6,347 bases of DNA from AP-15 sp045802495 (GTDB taxonomy: Bacteria; Pseudomonadota; Alphaproteobacteria; ATCC43930; CGMCC-115725): assembly GCA_045802495.1 (NCBI GenBank), contig JBJMQW010000577.1:1-6347 (forward strand). The letters run 5' to 3'. The notes beneath the pieces were generated by a model. The model saw only the letters and a program-made list of their open reading frames with translations. It was not told where the DNA came from and ran no database searches. Every line of letters starts with the position of its first letter. Position 1 is the first letter of the stretch. Positions 4,651-6,347 of the stretch are shown here, piece by piece. A program made the position numbers and the translations under genes.

Positions 4651-6003
4651 ATGCGGGTAGCGGTGATCGGGACGGGGTATGTGGGGCTGGTCTCGGGAGC
4701 GTGTTTTTCGGAGTTTGGGGTAGAGGTCGTGTGCGTCGACACGGATGCGGCGAAGATCGGGCGGCTGCAAGGGGGCGAGATGCCGATCTACGAGCCGGGT
4801 CTGGAGGGGCTGGTTGCGGGCAATATGGCGGCCGGGCGTCTGGTGTTCACGACCAATCTGGAGGCGGCCGTGCGGGGCGCCGACGCGGTGTTCATCGCAG
4901 TCGGCACGCCGTCGCGGCGCGGTGATGGGCATGCCGATCTGAGCCATGTCTTTGCCGCGGCCGAAGAGATCGGCCGGGCGCTCGCCGAGCACGCTTCCGA
5001 GCGCGACGGGCGCGAGACGGTCGTGGTGACCAAATCGACGGTGCCGGTCGGGACCGGGCGGTCGGTCGCGGCGATCCTGTCGCGGGTTTGCCCGCGCGGC
5101 GGGTTTGCGGTGGCCTCGAACCCGGAATTTCTGCGCGAGGGCTCGGCGATCGAGGATTTCATGCGGCCCGACCGGGTGGTGATCGGCGCCGACAGCGAGC
5201 GGGCGCGGACGGTGATGCGCCAGCTCTACCGGCCGCTCTACCTGATCGAGACGCCGATCGTGTTCACCGACATCGAGACCGCCGAGCTGATCAAATACGC
5301 CGCCAACGCCTTTCTCGCGACCAAGATCACCTTCATCAACGAGATTGCCGATCTGTGCGAGAGGGTCGGCGCCGACGTCCAGGACGTGGCCCGCGGGATT
5401 GGTCTCGACGGCCGCATCGGCCGCAAGTTTCTGCATGTGGGTCCGGGCTTTGGCGGCTCGTGCTTCCCCAAGGACTGCCGCGCCCTCGTGCGCACCGCGC
5501 GCGAAGCCGAGGCGCCGCTCTCGATCGTCGAGACGGTGGTCGGAGTCAACGAGGCGCGCAAGACCCGCATGGCCGACAAGATCATCGCCGCCTGCGGCGG
5601 CAGTGTCGCCGGCAAGAGCCTCGCCGTGTTGGGGCTCACCTTCAAGCCCAACACCGACGACATGCGCGACGCGCCGAGCCTTGCCATCCTGCCGCGTCTT
5701 CTGGCCGCCGGCGCGGCGATCCGCGCCTTCGACCCGGAAGGGATCGCAGAGGCGAGAAAGCTGTTGCCCGACCTCGTCTACTGCCGCGACGCCTACGAGG
5801 CAATGGAAGGGGCCGACGGCCTCATCCTGCTGACCGAGTGGAACGAGTTCCGCGCCCTCGACCTCGCCCGCGTCGGGCGTCTGCTCGCCCGCCCGCTGGT
5901 CGTCGATCTGCGCAACATCTACGGGCCGCCGGAGATGGCGGCGGCCGGTCTTACGTATGTCAGCCTGGGCCGCCCCTCTCGGCAGCCCGCGTCAGCGTCA
6001 TAG
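4651..6003 (+). CDS. ugd: UDP-glucose 6-dehydrogenase, 450 aa
   Basis: Oxidises UDP-glucose to UDP-glucuronate with two NAD+ in the cytosol, supplying precursors for exopolysaccharide and, through the next gene, UDP-xylose. It is full length for the bacterial class. The N-terminal Rossmann motif is GTGYVG (residues 7-12), with the acidic residue that holds the NAD ribose in CVDTD (about residue 30). VGTPS and TKSTVPVGTG (central N-domain), then SNPEFLREGSAIEDF, are substrate-loop signatures. ELIKYAANAFLATKITFINE (Lys215, Asn219) and GPGFGGSCFPKD, with the catalytic Cys271, form the active site. The C-terminal domain has LGLTFKPNTDDMRDAPS and LTEWNEF. The start has AGGAAG eight bases upstream; a closer ATG at 4646 is out of frame. 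A structured leader with a 14-base inverted repeat reaches the ribosome site. The next gene follows after 37 bases on the same strand, so the two are probably co-transcribed. rkpK is a name used for this gene in rhizobia. Confidence 0.97.
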   Translation: MRVAVIGTGYVGLVSGACFSEFGVEVVCVDTDAAKIGRLQGGEMPIYEPGLEGLVAGNMAAGRLVFTTNLEAAVRGADAVFIAVGTPSRRGDGHADLSHVFAAAEEIGRALAEHASERDGRETVVVTKSTVPVGTGRSVAAILSRVCPRGGFAVASNPEFLREGSAIEDFMRPDRVVIGADSERARTVMRQLYRPLYLIETPIVFTDIETAELIKYAANAFLATKITFINEIADLCERVGADVQDVARGIGLDGRIGRKFLHVGPGFGGSCFPKDCRALVRTAREAEAPLSIVETVVGVNEARKTRMADKIIAACGGSVAGKSLAVLGLTFKPNTDDMRDAPSLAILPRLLAAGAAIRAFDPEGIAEARKLLPDLVYCRDAYEAMEGADGLILLTEWNEFRALDLARVGRLLARPLVVDLRNIYGPPEMAAAGLTYVSLGRPSRQPASAS

Positions 6004-6040
6004 CCTCTCCCGTCCTTTCACCTCTTCAACAGGGTCTTTC

Positions 6041-6347
6041 ATGAGCTCGGTCAGAAAGCGCGTTCTCGTCACCGGCGGCGCCGGGTTTCTCGGCTCGCAT
6101 CTGTGCGAGCGTCTCGTCGCCCGCGGTGACGACGTGCTGTGCGTCGACAACTACTTCACCGGCCGCAAGGACAACATCGCCCATTTGTTGGGAGTTGCGC
6201 ATTTCGAGGCGATGCGCCACGACATTACCCATCCGTTGTTTGTCGAGGTCGACGAGATCTACAACCTCGCCTGCCCGGCCTCGCCGATCCACTACCAGTT
6301 TGATCCGGTGCAAACCACCAAGACCAGCGTCATCGGGGCGATCAACA
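6041..6347 (+). CDS. uxs: UDP-glucuronate decarboxylase (UDP-xylose synthase), N-terminal 102 codons (runs off right edge)
   Basis: An extended short-chain dehydrogenase/reductase that converts UDP-glucuronate to UDP-xylose with bound NAD+. The visible part has the Rossmann motif TGGAGFLGSHL (residues 11-21), LCVDNYFTGRKDNI, which is characteristic of this enzyme (DNxFTGRKxN), then MRHDITHPL and VDEIYNLACPASPIHYQ, followed by DPVQTTKTSVIGAIN. The NLACPASPxHYQxDPVQTTKTS stretch separates UXS from GalE and dTDP-glucose dehydratases. The catalytic Tyr-x-x-x-Lys lies beyond the window. The start follows AGGG (6031-6034) by six bases; the ribosome site is modest, in keeping with an operon downstream of ugd (37-base gap, no terminator between). 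Its substrate is the product of ugd, which supports the pathway assignment. Confidence 0.95.
   Translation, partial: MSSVRKRVLVTGGAGFLGSHLCERLVARGDDVLCVDNYFTGRKDNIAHLLGVAHFEAMRHDITHPLFVEVDEIYNLACPASPIHYQFDPVQTTKTSVIGAIN

Noticed and set aside
4633..5436. Minus-strand 267-aa frame opposite ugd
   Set aside because: Antisense shadow of a well-supported conserved gene; composition and lack of motifs are those of a GC-rich antisense frame.
5088..6044. Plus-strand 318-aa frame within ugd
   Set aside because: Out-of-frame shadow of ugd, Arg/Gly/Ala-rich, with no recognisable domain.
1..6347. CRISPR array, tRNA, rRNA or defence system
   Set aside because: No regularly spaced direct repeats, no cloverleaf or rRNA-like segments, and no nuclease, methyltransferase or toxin-like motifs seen on either strand.

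Overview
The window looks like chromosomal DNA of a GC-rich alphaproteobacterium, most likely in or near the Hyphomicrobiales (Rhizobiales). The grounds are the alphaproteobacterial style of the ComM N-terminal half, the strongly GC-biased third codon positions of the conserved genes, and the UDP-glucose dehydrogenase / UDP-xylose synthase pair typical of exopolysaccharide loci in that group. The genus cannot be fixed from the sequence alone.

Layout. (1) Positions 832 to 1, minus strand: the first 277 codons of a comM/yifB-family ATPase, running off the left edge. (2) Positions about 833-2364: genomic debris. It holds the comM upstream flank, a stranded piece of a GMC-type flavin oxidoreductase gene, a small intact-looking 68-codon gene, and a second, degraded copy of the comM 5' half with its upstream flank. 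The two comM-flank copies lie in the same orientation about 1.67 kb apart. The second copy lacks 333 bases, including the first roughly 98 codons, and carries several frameshifts, one of them inside the Walker A lysine codon. (3) Positions about 2365-4650: a compositionally different stretch, clearly more AT-rich in places. It carries three plus-strand genes for small proteins with no recognised family: two with signal peptides (117 and 180 residues) and one basic, apparently cytosolic protein (115 residues). They are separated by hairpin-containing intergenic DNA and end in what looks like a decayed coding remnant. (4) Positions 4651-6347, plus strand: an intact UDP-glucose 6-dehydrogenase gene (ugd) followed 37 bases later by the start of a UDP-glucuronate decarboxylase (UDP-xylose synthase) gene that leaves the right edge.

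How it works together. The only clear pathway is at the right: Ugd converts UDP-glucose to UDP-glucuronate and the next enzyme converts that to UDP-xylose, a donor for surface polysaccharide. The middle region looks like an accessory insertion zone between two conserved loci (comM and ugd-uxs), shaped by duplication, deletion and gene decay. No transposase, integrase, tRNA, rRNA or CRISPR array is visible.

I did not find a convincing complete new system. The most unusual items are: the comM duplication, whose two copies diverge abruptly at the Walker A motif; a 45-base fully conserved double-dyad element upstream of comM; a secreted protein with a regular W-x-x-W ladder; and a 14-base imperfect inverted repeat overlapping the ugd ribosome-binding site and lying within a decayed reading frame.
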